Below, one piece after another: positions 6,566 to 13,803 of a stretch of 26,042 bases of DNA. Position 1 is the stretch's first letter, and each line of letters opens with the position of its first letter. Below the pieces are notes generated by a model. The model saw only the letters and a list, made by a program, of their open reading frames with translations, was not told the DNA's origin and ran no database searches. The stretch comes from a virus: positions 1 to 26,042 of the IMG/VR virus record IMGVR_UViG_3300002835_000958. One strand, given 5' to 3'. The position numbers and the translations under genes were made by a program.

Positions 6566-6602
6566 GCAGGTACGACCACAGGCTACATTTGGAGAGGGCC
6601 AA

Positions 6603-7118
6603 ATGCTGCGCCTTCTTGCGCAGTTTTACGGCAAGAACCCAGTCCGCGTTGAATGGGCCGACAGCCTGGTAGAGGACCTTTCAAAGCATGGCGTAAAGAT
6701 TTCCATATCTACCGCAAGGGCATATGTCTACGGTATGCGAAAGCCAAGCAAGGTTGTCCTCGAAGCCCTCGAGAAGGTTAGGGACGATCTCCTCGGCAAG
6801 TCCGATCCAGAGATTCCCCAGCACATCCAGGTCGAAGTTGAAGCGCTTAACACAAGGCGGCTGATTAAGACAATTACGCTCGATAAGCGCCACAGGGCCA
6901 TGGATAAGCGCTATCAGCAAATTGCAGAGGCTGCAAGAGAGGCAGGGGCGAAGATGTCCGTTTACGCGGATTGCGTACAGACGATGTGCACGATGTGCGT
7001 TGGGCCTGGGGGCGCTTGCATGATTACCGATTGTCCGCTACGATCAGTATCCCCACTCCCACTTGGGTACGGGGCAAAAACAATGGCAGAGACAGAAAAG
7101 GAGAACAGGAATGTCTAG
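6603..7118 (+). CDS. putative DNA-binding protein with Cys-rich C-terminus, 171 aa
   Basis: The frame is open from a TTG at 6552, but ATG 6603 has GGAGAGG 6-7 nt upstream and is preferred. Residues 25-55 (DSLVEDLSKHGVKISISTARAYVYGMRKPSKVVLEALEKV) look like a helix-turn-helix of the XRE type, in which a short loop precedes 'G...PS'. The C-terminal third has a cysteine set, CVQTMCTMCVGPGGAC...CPLR (about 128-150), resembling the zinc-binding tail in other phage regulators and nucleases. A transcription regulator is the likeliest role; the basic linker (TLDKRHRAMDKRY) fits DNA binding. It overlaps the next gene by 8 nt. Confidence 0.6.
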   Translation: MLRLLAQFYGKNPVRVEWADSLVEDLSKHGVKISISTARAYVYGMRKPSKVVLEALEKVRDDLLGKSDPEIPQHIQVEVEALNTRRLIKTITLDKRHRAMDKRYQQIAEAAREAGAKMSVYADCVQTMCTMCVGPGGACMITDCPLRSVSPLPLGYGAKTMAETEKENRNV

Positions 7119-7566
7119 TTGCACAAATGAGTTCTGCAATTGCAACGCGATTGCGGCTGGCGCAGCAATACCACACGGGTCGAGCTCTCCAGATGGGCGA
7201 CCGCTTAGCTACGGGCCAATTACCACCTACACCACGTTCTCTGCTTACCAGGACAATGCTGGGAAAACTTCAGGAGCCTGGCGAGAGATGGATGAAGGTC
7301 GGGCTAGGGTTGCAATTGCTGCAATGGGACTCACCGGCGAGTCAGGTGAGCTCGTCGACTACTTGAAGAAGTGGGTGGGTCACGGTCATCCGCTAGACAC
7401 AGACAACGTTGAAAAAGAGCTTGGAGATGTGCTTTGGTACGTCGCTGAGCTCTGCAATGCGCTTGGCCTTGACATGGACAAGATCGCTCAAAAGAATGTT
7501 GAAAAACTGAAGGCGAGGTACCCAGATGGCTTCTCCCAGTCGGCAAGCATCAACCGCAAGTCCTAG
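7111..7566 (+). CDS. MazG-like nucleotide pyrophosphohydrolase
   Basis: Start ATG 7111 has AGGAG about 7 nt upstream; the frame extends further upstream without an SD. The first 50 residues are Cys- and Gly-rich (SSCTNEFCNCN) and may bind a metal. The rest (about 60-145) is a MazG-like helical domain with GLTGESGELVDYLKK and EKELGDVLWYVAELCNALGL. These supply the paired acidic residues (ESGE, ExxxD) that bind Mg2+ in this family. MazG-type enzymes convert NTPs or dNTPs to monophosphates, here probably to shape the nucleotide pool or remove unwanted dNTPs during infection. It overlaps the DUF1599-like gene by 41 nt. Confidence 0.82.
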   Translation: MSSCTNEFCNCNAIAAGAAIPHGSSSPDGRPLSYGPITTYTTFSAYQDNAGKTSGAWREMDEGRARVAIAAMGLTGESGELVDYLKKWVGHGHPLDTDNVEKELGDVLWYVAELCNALGLDMDKIAQKNVEKLKARYPDGFSQSASINRKS

Positions 7567-7900
7567 AACGTTCGAAGAGGCGTTCGAGGAGATTTACAAG
7601 GAGGCCTTCAACCTCCTGGTAGATAAGCAGCGCCGGTATGGCGACTCAAACATTGAGCAGCTGGGCCTCCATGGGGTTATTAGCAGGATTGCTCACGATA
7701 AGACCGCCCGCGCAAAGAAATTCCTTAATGGGAGGATTGAAAACGGCGTAGTAATTCTGGACAAGCTCCCAGACGGTCAGGACGAATCTATGGAGGATAC
7801 GTTGCTTGACATCGCCAACTACTCTCTAATCGCCGTTGCGCTTCTGCGCGGCGAGTGGGGCCACCCCATGAAAGAAAATGTCAATACCGATAAGATTTGA
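7526..7900 (+). CDS. DUF1599/Nmad1-like protein, 124 aa
   Basis: The pattern DKQRRYGDSN, GVISRIAHDKTARAKKF and ESMEDTLLDIANYSLIAVALL (about residues 33-107) matches the all-helical DUF1599 family, also called nucleotide modification associated domain 1, which is related to the MazG fold. Members occur in phages beside nucleotide and DNA-modification genes; a role on nucleotides is inferred from that company. Its start lies inside the 3' end of the MazG-like gene, so the two are co-translated. Its 3' end overlaps the convergent HNH gene by 20 nt. Confidence 0.75.
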   Translation: MASPSRQASTASPRTFEEAFEEIYKEAFNLLVDKQRRYGDSNIEQLGLHGVISRIAHDKTARAKKFLNGRIENGVVILDKLPDGQDESMEDTLLDIANYSLIAVALLRGEWGHPMKENVNTDKI

Positions 7901-8186
7901 TGCGTTCAGACTTTCGTCGGTTATTTTCGGCGGCGGTCACTTCCTCAAGGTGGGAAGGATTGACGCATTTACGGTTCTGACACAGGTGGTCAAGTTGAGT
8001 AGTTCGCGGAATGTCACGAACCTCTCGCTTATAGAGCCATCTGTGGGAGCTGACCTTCCAGCCACGCCACTTGAAAGCGCCGTACCCGTTTGGGTCGGTC
8101 GCACCGGTCCAGAACCAGCAAGTGGTTGTCTTTTCAACCATTGCCATAAATCTGTCCATCTCGTCTTGGGTGTATGCTGATGGCAT
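7881..8186 (-). CDS. HNH endonuclease (HNH_3 type), 101 aa
   Basis: The frame is open from 8351, but a leaderless-type promoter (TACAAT, 8199-8194) ends 7 nt before the ATG at 8186, so I start it there. The order is CWFWTGATDPNGYG (23-36), SSHRWLYK (47-54) and LDHLCQNRKCVNPSHLE (65-81), ending in VTAAENNRR. This is the classic small HNH fold, with the catalytic His in LDH, the Asn/His of NPSH, and zinc-binding Cys. Such free-standing nucleases nick or cut DNA and often spread as homing genes. It stands alone on the minus strand between plus-strand genes, as expected for an inserted mobile gene. Confidence 0.88.
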   Translation of the reverse strand: MPSAYTQDEMDRFMAMVEKTTTCWFWTGATDPNGYGAFKWRGWKVSSHRWLYKREVRDIPRTTQLDHLCQNRKCVNPSHLEEVTAAENNRRKSERIKSYRY

Positions 8187-8192
8187 GCGTGG

Positions 8193-8199
8193 TATTGTA
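8193..8199. promoter_or_regulatory. overlapping divergent -10 elements (8186 minus and 8205 plus genes)
   Basis: TATTGT (8193-8198, plus) and TACAAT (8199-8194, minus) are nearly the same seven base pairs read both ways. The plus -10 is 6 nt from ATG 8205 and the minus -10 is 7 nt from ATG 8186. Neither gene has an SD sequence, so both transcripts should be leaderless. Polymerase could bind in only one direction at a time, coupling the HNH gene and the plus-strand gene by exclusion. Confidence 0.5.
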
Positions 8200-8204
8200 C
8201 ATCC

Positions 8205-8585
8205 ATGACTGATAACCAAGACCGCTGGGTTGGCGACGTCCCCCATTCCTGGAAGGGCGGATACTGGGGAGCGACCTGTCCGTTTTACGCCGACCATGGC
8301 CCGATGTGGGTTACCAAGGATGAGCTTTACGTGTGCTCTCACCGGGCGCACGACGGATTCTGGGGCAATATGCCAGACCTGCCTGGCTACGCAAAGCTAA
8401 GAGAGCAGTATCCTGACGGCATCGTTCCTGTGACCAAATCTTATTGGAGATCGTCCGATCTTGTCAGGCATTACTGGCCGGATGACCCAGCGGCAGGGAG
8501 CCAAGCCATCCGGCAGGAAGTATTATCACCGGATTACGAGTCAATAGATGGATTAGAGAATCCTGCGCTAGAAGCTAATTCTTAG
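8205..8585 (+). CDS. hypothetical protein, 126 aa
   Basis: I do not recognise this protein. It is soluble, rich in aromatic residues, and has CPFYADHG and CSHRAHDG about 18 residues apart (about 25-50), a possible Cys/His zinc site. The C-terminal half is polar, with a helix (SSDLVRHYWPDDPAAGSQAIRQEV). The start is fixed by the -10 element 6 nt upstream. It converges with the small minus-strand gene at 8575, overlapping it by 11 nt. No paralogue is visible in the window. Confidence 0.6.
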   Translation: MTDNQDRWVGDVPHSWKGGYWGATCPFYADHGPMWVTKDELYVCSHRAHDGFWGNMPDLPGYAKLREQYPDGIVPVTKSYWRSSDLVRHYWPDDPAAGSQAIRQEVLSPDYESIDGLENPALEANS

Positions 8586-8784
8586 CCCTCACGACAGCGA
8601 TCCACCCCGCCTCCATGTCGTCAAGCGTAGCGTAAATCTCCCCAAGCTCGTCAGTCAGAACGAATGAAGATCCATCCTTGTTAGGCGCAACGTCAACCCC
8701 AGGCATATCCAAAACGCCGGAAAGGTGGATTGCGTACACCAAGTCGGTTGGCGGCTCAGGATAGGTTTCCTCGATTTTGGCCAT
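8575..8784 (-). CDS. small acidic hypothetical protein, 69 aa
   Basis: A longer frame is open from 8982, but TATACT (8796-8791) ends exactly 6 nt before the ATG at 8784, and the extra upstream part would be antisense to the ParB-like gene. The 69-aa product is acidic and soluble with a beta-rich look (DLVYAIHLSGVLDMP, then SSFVLTDELGEIYATLDDMEAGWIAVV). It has no recognised family. As a single minus-strand gene with its own promoter it fits the pattern of a phage moron. Confidence 0.55.
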   Translation of the reverse strand: MAKIEETYPEPPTDLVYAIHLSGVLDMPGVDVAPNKDGSSFVLTDELGEIYATLDDMEAGWIAVVRAKN

Positions 8785-8790
8785 TTCAGT

Positions 8791-8796
8791 AGTATA
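8791..8796 (-). promoter_or_regulatory. -10 element of the 8784 minus-strand gene
   Basis: TATACT on the minus strand is a strong -10 match. It is followed by 6 nt and then the ATG at 8784. No SD sequence intervenes, so a leaderless mRNA is expected. It lies back to back with the plus-strand promoter at 8813. Confidence 0.55.
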
Positions 8797-8809
8797 CAAC
8801 AGAAACCTG

Positions 8810-8824
8810 TGATAACATCTACCC
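8810..8824 (+). promoter_or_regulatory. extended -10 of the 8825-16074 operon
   Basis: TGA-TAACAT (8810-8818) is an extended -10 element. The hexamer 8813-8818 ends 6 nt before ATG 8825, and there is no SD. It is the only clear promoter in front of the long ten-gene operon. A recognisable -35 is not seen, which fits extended -10 promoters. Confidence 0.55.
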
Positions 8825-9517
8825 ATGGAATCAAATATTGCGCAGGGGATTTCACATCTCGCCATCCCTCTTTTCGACGTTGCCCCGCACCCTAAAAATG
8901 CGCGACGCGGCGATGTAGAGAAGATTGCCGAGAGCCTGAAGAAGTTTGGGCAGCAAAAGCCCATCGTTGCCCAGAAAGGCACAAAATTCGTTATTGCCGG
9001 TAATCACACTTGGCATGCGGCGAAAAGCCTTGGATGGGAGACAATTGCGTGTCACTTCACTGACTTGTCGGAGAAGGAGGCGCAGGGGTATCTAATTGCA
9101 GACAACCGCACAAGCGACCTGGCAGAGTATGACCCGAAGGCGCTGGCGAGGTTGCTCGTTGACATGAGAACCGGCAATGATCTCGAGGGAACGGGATTCA
9201 TGAGCTCCGACGTAGATGCAATCCTGAGGGAAAGTCTCATCTTGGCAGACGAGGTTGGATCATTCCTTGATGATTTCATCTCGTCTCTTGGCGACGGGCC
9301 AGACCAGGTCCAGGGCGCGGAGCTCGACGGGGAGAGACTGGTGAGGCTGTCTTACGAATCAGCCGGTGGTAGGCCGGTTGCAATTAAAAAGCTTAATGTT
9401 ACCGAAATGATTAGTCTCATGAGGGGAATCGATAGTGCCAGGGACAAATTCCGAGTGGAATACCCAGGAGAGGCATTGTCAAAAATCGTAGAAGATTGGA
9501 GCGAGGAAAATGGCTGA
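8825..9517 (+). CDS. ParB-like nuclease-domain protein, 230 aa
   Basis: Residues 12-115 form a ParB/Srx-type domain: HPKNARRGDVEKIAESLKKFGQQKPIV, then FVIAGNHTWHAAKSLGW with the GNHxxHAA signature of phage ParB-like proteins, then GYLIADNRTSDLAEYD. In this superfamily the GxxR/GNHR region binds nucleotide or phosphate. Many phage copies have no known job, though some act as nucleases or regulators. The C-terminal 110 residues are unlike chromosomal ParB: there is no obvious HTH, but a late acidic helix. It heads the operon and overlaps the cupin gene by 8 nt. It resembles, but is not identical in layout to, the protein at 19690. Confidence 0.8.
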   Translation: MESNIAQGISHLAIPLFDVAPHPKNARRGDVEKIAESLKKFGQQKPIVAQKGTKFVIAGNHTWHAAKSLGWETIACHFTDLSEKEAQGYLIADNRTSDLAEYDPKALARLLVDMRTGNDLEGTGFMSSDVDAILRESLILADEVGSFLDDFISSLGDGPDQVQGAELDGERLVRLSYESAGGRPVAIKKLNVTEMISLMRGIDSARDKFRVEYPGEALSKIVEDWSEENG

Positions 9518-9956
9518 GCTACTTAAGATTATCAATGTTGCGGAGTTGGCGCTTGCTAAGCCCGACACCGCCATTCCCGTGGTCGGAGCGGACGCGCGTG
9601 GGCAAAACATCGCCACCAACGGGAAGCTTGGTGCAGACATCCTTTGGGTTCCGTCCAACGCATCCTTCCCAATCCACACCCACCCAGGCGACCATCTCTT
9701 GATGTGCCTTGAGGGTGAGGGGACCATCTCGTTTGATGGCCAGAAGATTGATGTTCGACCTGGCGACATGTATATGATCCCTGGCATGATTCCTCATGCA
9801 GTAGGCGCAGGCGCTGCAGGCCACGTTCTGCTTGCAATCGGTAGCCCACATAAGCCGGTGGACGCCCCTGATCGAATGAAGCCAACCGACTGGCAGGGAA
9901 ATGCCGTAGAGGCCCCGATATTCGATGACAGCGAGGCGAAGAAGCAGGACGAGTAA
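9510..9956 (+). CDS. cupin-domain protein, 148 aa
   Basis: Residues 44-112 form a single conserved cupin barrel. Motif 1 includes FPIHTHPGDHLLMCLEGEG (about 52-71), with the two His and following Glu expected to bind a metal, and motif 2 includes PGDMYMIPGMIPHAV (about 85-100) with its His. Small cupins can be isomerases, dioxygenases, sugar-binding proteins or metal-dependent regulators; the sequence does not decide. The C-terminal 30 residues are polar and acidic. It overlaps the ParB-like gene by 8 nt and touches the amidoligase start by 1 nt, so it belongs to that pathway. Confidence 0.85.
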   Translation: MAELLKIINVAELALAKPDTAIPVVGADARGQNIATNGKLGADILWVPSNASFPIHTHPGDHLLMCLEGEGTISFDGQKIDVRPGDMYMIPGMIPHAVGAGAAGHVLLAIGSPHKPVDAPDRMKPTDWQGNAVEAPIFDDSEAKKQDE

Positions 9957-10846
9957 TGCCTGTGGCAGGGCTTACATACGGACTCGAGCTAGAATGGGCC
10001 GACACAACGCGCTCAATAGAGCTGCCGAGTGACCTTGCCTCGTGGAACCTGTTTGAAGATACGATCGTGAATAGCGACGGGACGTCAAACGATCAACTCG
10101 GAGACAGGGGTGGTAAGGGCGGGGAAATTAATACTGTCCCAAGCGAAAGCGGAGATCGTCAGGTAGAGATTGCAAGTTCGCTAATCAAGCTGTTTACTGA
10201 TGCCGGGTGCCCCCCAACAGTGAACTTTAAGACTGCCATGCACGTGCACATTGGGTACGACGGGGTAAAAGAAGATCTTGGGGCAATGAAGTCGCTGATT
10301 AGCTATGTGTCCAAGTACCAGGTCGAACTACTCTGGTCGACATTTAAGCTTTCGGAGCCTAAACCGCAGCACTATGAGTCGATGGATGACTACAGGTTTG
10401 CATTGGAGTATTTCCGAAAGTATACGGTTCCGTACCGCGGCCATGTCTATTCTCCGGAGACAGCTAGCCGGGCGCTATCGGCTTCGACTATTGACGAGTT
10501 CTTTGACATTATCCGGCCCATCCAGGATGAATTTGATGAGACGGATCGATCGTTCATCAACCTGTCAAGTATCGAGAAGAATGGAACCATCGAATTCCGA
10601 CAGTTCTCATCTACGACAAATACCGATCAGGTTCGTGACGCAATAGACTGGTGCGCCGCGTTTGTCAAAGAAGCGCTTGGCGAGCAACGGCATCCCCTAG
10701 AATTCATGAACGACCAATACTATGATTTTCCAGACCAGCTGCACATTGACGCTAAGCTGGAGAGGGCGTACCGAGAAGATTATCTTTTGAACGCGACAGG
10801 AGACCACGCAGTGTCGCTCAGGAGCAGGGAGGCAAAATGGCGATAG
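9956..10846 (+). CDS. putative amidoligase (Amidoligase_2 family), 296 aa
   Basis: The order of motifs fits the amidoligase branch of the glutamine synthetase/GCS fold: YGLELEW (8-14), SDGT (40-43), GGEINTVP (55-62), MHVHIGYD (95-102) and GTIEFRQFSSTTN (210-222). The Glu, His and Arg in these motifs bind Mg-ATP and the carboxylate in the family. Members are predicted to join a carboxylate to an amine through an acyl-phosphate; substrates are mostly unknown. TAATG joins it to the cupin gene, and it overlaps the next gene by 10 nt. Next to an aldehyde dehydrogenase and a GNAT domain it may build or modify an amide-linked small molecule or side chain. Confidence 0.75.
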   Translation: MPVAGLTYGLELEWADTTRSIELPSDLASWNLFEDTIVNSDGTSNDQLGDRGGKGGEINTVPSESGDRQVEIASSLIKLFTDAGCPPTVNFKTAMHVHIGYDGVKEDLGAMKSLISYVSKYQVELLWSTFKLSEPKPQHYESMDDYRFALEYFRKYTVPYRGHVYSPETASRALSASTIDEFFDIIRPIQDEFDETDRSFINLSSIEKNGTIEFRQFSSTTNTDQVRDAIDWCAAFVKEALGEQRHPLEFMNDQYYDFPDQLHIDAKLERAYREDYLLNATGDHAVSLRSREAKWR

Positions 10847-11616
10847 AGATCAAGGAGATTAACTGGAGAATCCCATTTGCCTTGCGCAACTATGGTCCCA
10901 ACTACATGACCTACGGATTTGAAAGAGCAGCAGAGCCATCAACGACTTGGTGGGGCCTGCATGTTGACGGGAATCTTGTCTCGTTTGGCCGACTTGACAT
11001 CCCGCCACGCGGGGCATGCACGCTGGGCTCTCTTTGGACAATGCCAGAGTACCGCGGCAAGGGATACGGCAAAATACTTGTCGAGCACCGGCTGAAACTC
11101 GTCGGCGACCGAGACGTTAAGACAATAACTAGAGCTGCTGAAATATATGAAAAGTTTGGATTTGTCAATGCGGGTATTGTCGCGCAGAGAGACGAGGGAA
11201 CTTGGTTCCGGATGATTCTTAAGCGAGGAGCTCCTGGCAAGCTTTCGAAGCGGGCAATCATTGTCGATATCGACGAGACGCTCATTGATAGCGAGGGGAA
11301 TACCATTCAGTCAACAATGGATTGGGTTCAGGAGAACAGAAAAGGTAGGTCCGTTATTATTTTGACTGCGAGGGCTGAAGAGTCAAGGGAGCGCACCGTG
11401 GAAAGCCTAAAGAAGGCCGGTATAAAGTATGACGAGTTGTTCATGAGCGACCTTCCTGCCGGTGCGTATGTAGAGTCAAAGCGCTGGAGAGTTAATAAGC
11501 TACTCGAGGATAACTACATCCTGGACATGGCAATAGACGACGATCTCGACGTGCGAAAGATGTACGAATCGCTTGGTGTTGGCGAAGTAGTCGACCCGGA
11601 GGAACTCAATGGATAG
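10837..11616 (+). CDS. GNAT acetyltransferase-HAD phosphatase fusion, 259 aa
   Basis: Two domains are joined. Residues 1-130 are a GNAT fold: LGSLWTMPEYRGKGYGKIL (63-81) contains the acetyl-CoA loop RGKGYG, and AAEIYEKFGFVNAG (100-113) is the usual late GNAT motif. Residues 138-259 are a HAD phosphatase: VDIDETLID (143-151) has the nucleophile D144 and acid D146, ILTARAEES (175-183) is motif II, and AIDDDLDV (232-239) supplies the last metal-binding aspartates. The HAD part resembles that of phage polynucleotide-kinase phosphatases. All key residues are present, so both halves should be active. The substrate might be acetylated and dephosphorylated in sequence. GGAGG precedes the start, and both ends overlap neighbours. 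Confidence 0.85.
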   Translation: MAIEIKEINWRIPFALRNYGPNYMTYGFERAAEPSTTWWGLHVDGNLVSFGRLDIPPRGACTLGSLWTMPEYRGKGYGKILVEHRLKLVGDRDVKTITRAAEIYEKFGFVNAGIVAQRDEGTWFRMILKRGAPGKLSKRAIIVDIDETLIDSEGNTIQSTMDWVQENRKGRSVIILTARAEESRERTVESLKKAGIKYDELFMSDLPAGAYVESKRWRVNKLLEDNYILDMAIDDDLDVRKMYESLGVGEVVDPEELNG

Positions 11617-12958
11617 CCTTGATATTCTAACTTTCGACCCGAGGACCGGGGAGTCAAGAGCTAAGTTTGAGTCTGCCAACGCAAAGACGGTAATGGAGGC
11701 GCTTTCCTCTGCGCGGACGGCCCTTCCAGGCTGGGCTAATTTGACTTACGCCGATCGATCAAAGTTCATGTTTCAGCTGGCCGATGGCATGGAGCGAAGG
11801 ATCGATGAGCTTTGCATGTTTGAGTCGATGAACACCGGGAAGCCAAGATCGCAAGCCCTCAGTGAAATAAACCACGCGATCGACACTATTCGTTTTTTTG
11901 CTGGTGCAGCCCGAACGCAAACGTCTACAATTCCAGGCGGCTATATGGAAAACACATTTTCGTATGTGACAAGAGAGCCAGTTGGGGTTGTTGGAGTCAT
12001 TCTCCCCTGGAATTACCCGACAGTTATTTGGGCCTGGAGGATTGGGGCAATCCTCGCCTCCGGATCAACAGCAGTAGTAAAGCCAGCAGAGCAAACCCCG
12101 TACTCTGCGGTACTCCTACAAGACATCTGTCTCGAGAACCTGCCATTGGGCGTCGTATGCACAGTACTCGGCGGAGAGGAGACCGGCAAGGCAATGACAT
12201 CAGCAAACTTTGACTGCATCGCTTTCACCGGATCCACTTCAGTCGGCAGGGAGATCTCCAGGGAAGCATTCCCGGCAAAAACATCTCTAGAGCTTGGTGG
12301 TAACGGACCAGTAATATTTTTTGAAGACGCCCCCGGCCGAGCGGCAAAAGATATCGCTGCGGCTGCGCTCTACAACAACGGTCAATCCTGCGCAGCTCCA
12401 GCACGTGTTATCGCTGTTGGCAAAGCCGCCTTTGAGAGGGCTGCCAGGGAGCTAACCGAGGAATTTTCTTCGGTGCCAACGAACATGCCGTCAATCAGCA
12501 TTGAGCAGGCGGAGAAGATTGAGAGATTCATCTCCGAGACCAGCGGTGACGTAGTCCGGGGTACCACGACCCAAGAACCCGGGAAAGAAGACCGGGGGTA
12601 TTGGGTAAAACCAGCCCTTGTGATTAACCCATCGCCAGTGGACGACGTTGTTTCCTGCGAGGTATTCGGACCGGTCCTGACGGTTCAGCTTGCGTCCGAT
12701 CTTCGGCAGGCTGTTGAGATGGCAAATATGTTTGGCCCCGGGCTCTCTGGTTCGGTATGGGGTTCCGATTTGACAAACATCAAGGTATGCGAGCAGGCTA
12801 TGGATGTAGGTGAAGTCTGGGTCAACTGCCACCTTGCCCAAACGCCAGAGATACCGCATCCCGGAAGAGGATTGAGCGGAAACGGTGCCGACATGGGGGC
12901 CGACGCAATCCGAGAGTACCAGCACGTCAAGGCAGTACACGAGAGGTACGCACGATGA
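11609..12958 (+). CDS. aldehyde dehydrogenase (NAD(P)-dependent), 449 aa
   Basis: The protein has the complete ALDH plan. It has PWNYPTV with N135, VVKPAEQTP with K158, the cofactor loop FTGSTSVGREI (206-216), the general base in LELGG (E228), the nucleophile in NNGQSCAAP (C261), and the cofactor-holding Glu of EVFGPVL (E351). It is somewhat shorter than the usual 470-500 aa, mainly in the segment after the catalytic Cys. It would oxidise an aldehyde to an acid with NAD(P)+ and looks closest to the betaine/aminobutyraldehyde-type enzymes, though substrate cannot be read from sequence. ALDH is rare in phages. GGAGG lies before the ATG and both ends overlap neighbours (8 and 4 nt). Confidence 0.93.
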   Translation: MDSLDILTFDPRTGESRAKFESANAKTVMEALSSARTALPGWANLTYADRSKFMFQLADGMERRIDELCMFESMNTGKPRSQALSEINHAIDTIRFFAGAARTQTSTIPGGYMENTFSYVTREPVGVVGVILPWNYPTVIWAWRIGAILASGSTAVVKPAEQTPYSAVLLQDICLENLPLGVVCTVLGGEETGKAMTSANFDCIAFTGSTSVGREISREAFPAKTSLELGGNGPVIFFEDAPGRAAKDIAAAALYNNGQSCAAPARVIAVGKAAFERAARELTEEFSSVPTNMPSISIEQAEKIERFISETSGDVVRGTTTQEPGKEDRGYWVKPALVINPSPVDDVVSCEVFGPVLTVQLASDLRQAVEMANMFGPGLSGSVWGSDLTNIKVCEQAMDVGEVWVNCHLAQTPEIPHPGRGLSGNGADMGADAIREYQHVKAVHERYAR

Positions 12959-13803
12959 GGCGTAGGTACCCGGGGCTTGATATCACCAACAATGGCACAA
13001 TCGCCACGAATACGCGCCGAGGGAAGAAGTGGGACGACGTAACAATTTGGCAAGCATATGACGAAATTGAGAAATACGTCCCTACGTCGTGGCTTGAAGA
13101 CAGGATCGACGAGGCAACCCGAAGGATTGAGCTGGCTAAGCAGAAGTATCCCGGGAAGGTAACAGTCGGGTGGAGCGGCGGCAAGGACGCGCTCGTCGCA
13201 GAGCGGGTTCTGAGGATCGTTGGCTACGACGCCGGTGTTGCGGCCCTGTATCGCTGCGCTAAGGTCGCCGAGATGCACGAGTACGTCGCCGACCACAAGC
13301 CGGAAAAAATCGAGATAATCGAGATAGGGCCAGATAACTCCTGGGTCATTAAGAATAAAAACAGCGTTTGGGGACAAAATCCTCCAGCGAAACTTGCGAA
13401 TTTCCACGCGCCAGCGCAAAGGGAATGGTGCTATAAGAACAGGTCGGCGCTGCACATCACGGGTAGGCGGATGGACGACCAAAACCACTGCGGCAAGCAC
13501 GACAGGAACCTGGGCGGAGTTCAAGCCCCGCGCGGCAGGGGAACTGTAAGCCTTGCGCCAATCTACGACTGGTGGCACGAAGAAATACTGGCCGCCATTA
13601 AGTACTTTAATCTCAATCTGGCCCCTACATATAAGGGCCAGTACGGATTCATTATCGGGTCAAACAGTAATTGGGTTGACCTGGCTGACCTTGTTGGAAG
13701 ATCCGATATAACTCTATTCCCGACTATTGTAGAATTTAGAGATTGGATTGGACGGGTTGCCCCCAAGAGCATTCCGGAATTTGATGAGATTATGAGCGCA
13801 TGA
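12955..13803 (+). CDS. PP-loop ATPase, PAPS reductase-like (adenine nucleotide alpha hydrolase fold), 282 aa
   Basis: The P-loop VGWSGGKDALVA (71-82) with SGGKD is the PP-loop of the ATP pyrophosphatase/PAPS reductase superfamily. QREWCYKNRSALHI (about 159-172) and the Cys/His set in DDQNHCGKHD are candidates for substrate or metal binding. Family members activate substrates by adenylation or reduce PAPS; examples in nucleic-acid chemistry include DndC and tRNA thiolation enzymes. There is no C-terminal ECGLH-type motif as in classic PAPS reductase. It overlaps both neighbours by 4 nt (ATGA), directly next to a second, longer PP-loop protein. Confidence 0.8.
   Translation: MRRRYPGLDITNNGTIATNTRRGKKWDDVTIWQAYDEIEKYVPTSWLEDRIDEATRRIELAKQKYPGKVTVGWSGGKDALVAERVLRIVGYDAGVAALYRCAKVAEMHEYVADHKPEKIEIIEIGPDNSWVIKNKNSVWGQNPPAKLANFHAPAQREWCYKNRSALHITGRRMDDQNHCGKHDRNLGGVQAPRGRGTVSLAPIYDWWHEEILAAIKYFNLNLAPTYKGQYGFIIGSNSNWVDLADLVGRSDITLFPTIVEFRDWIGRVAPKSIPEFDEIMSA

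Noticed and set aside
6552-6602. TTG start extending the 6603 gene upstream
   Set aside because: ATG 6603 has a well-placed SD (GGAGAGG), and the extra residues would overlap the end of the 6311 gene.
8187-8351. Longer N-terminus for the HNH gene
   Set aside because: It would run antisense through the start of the 8205 gene, and the promoter at 8199-8194 lies inside it.
12685-13578. Long minus-strand open frame of 297 codons
   Set aside because: It is fully antisense to the aldehyde dehydrogenase and PP-loop genes, which have clear family motifs; it shows no SD or known motif.
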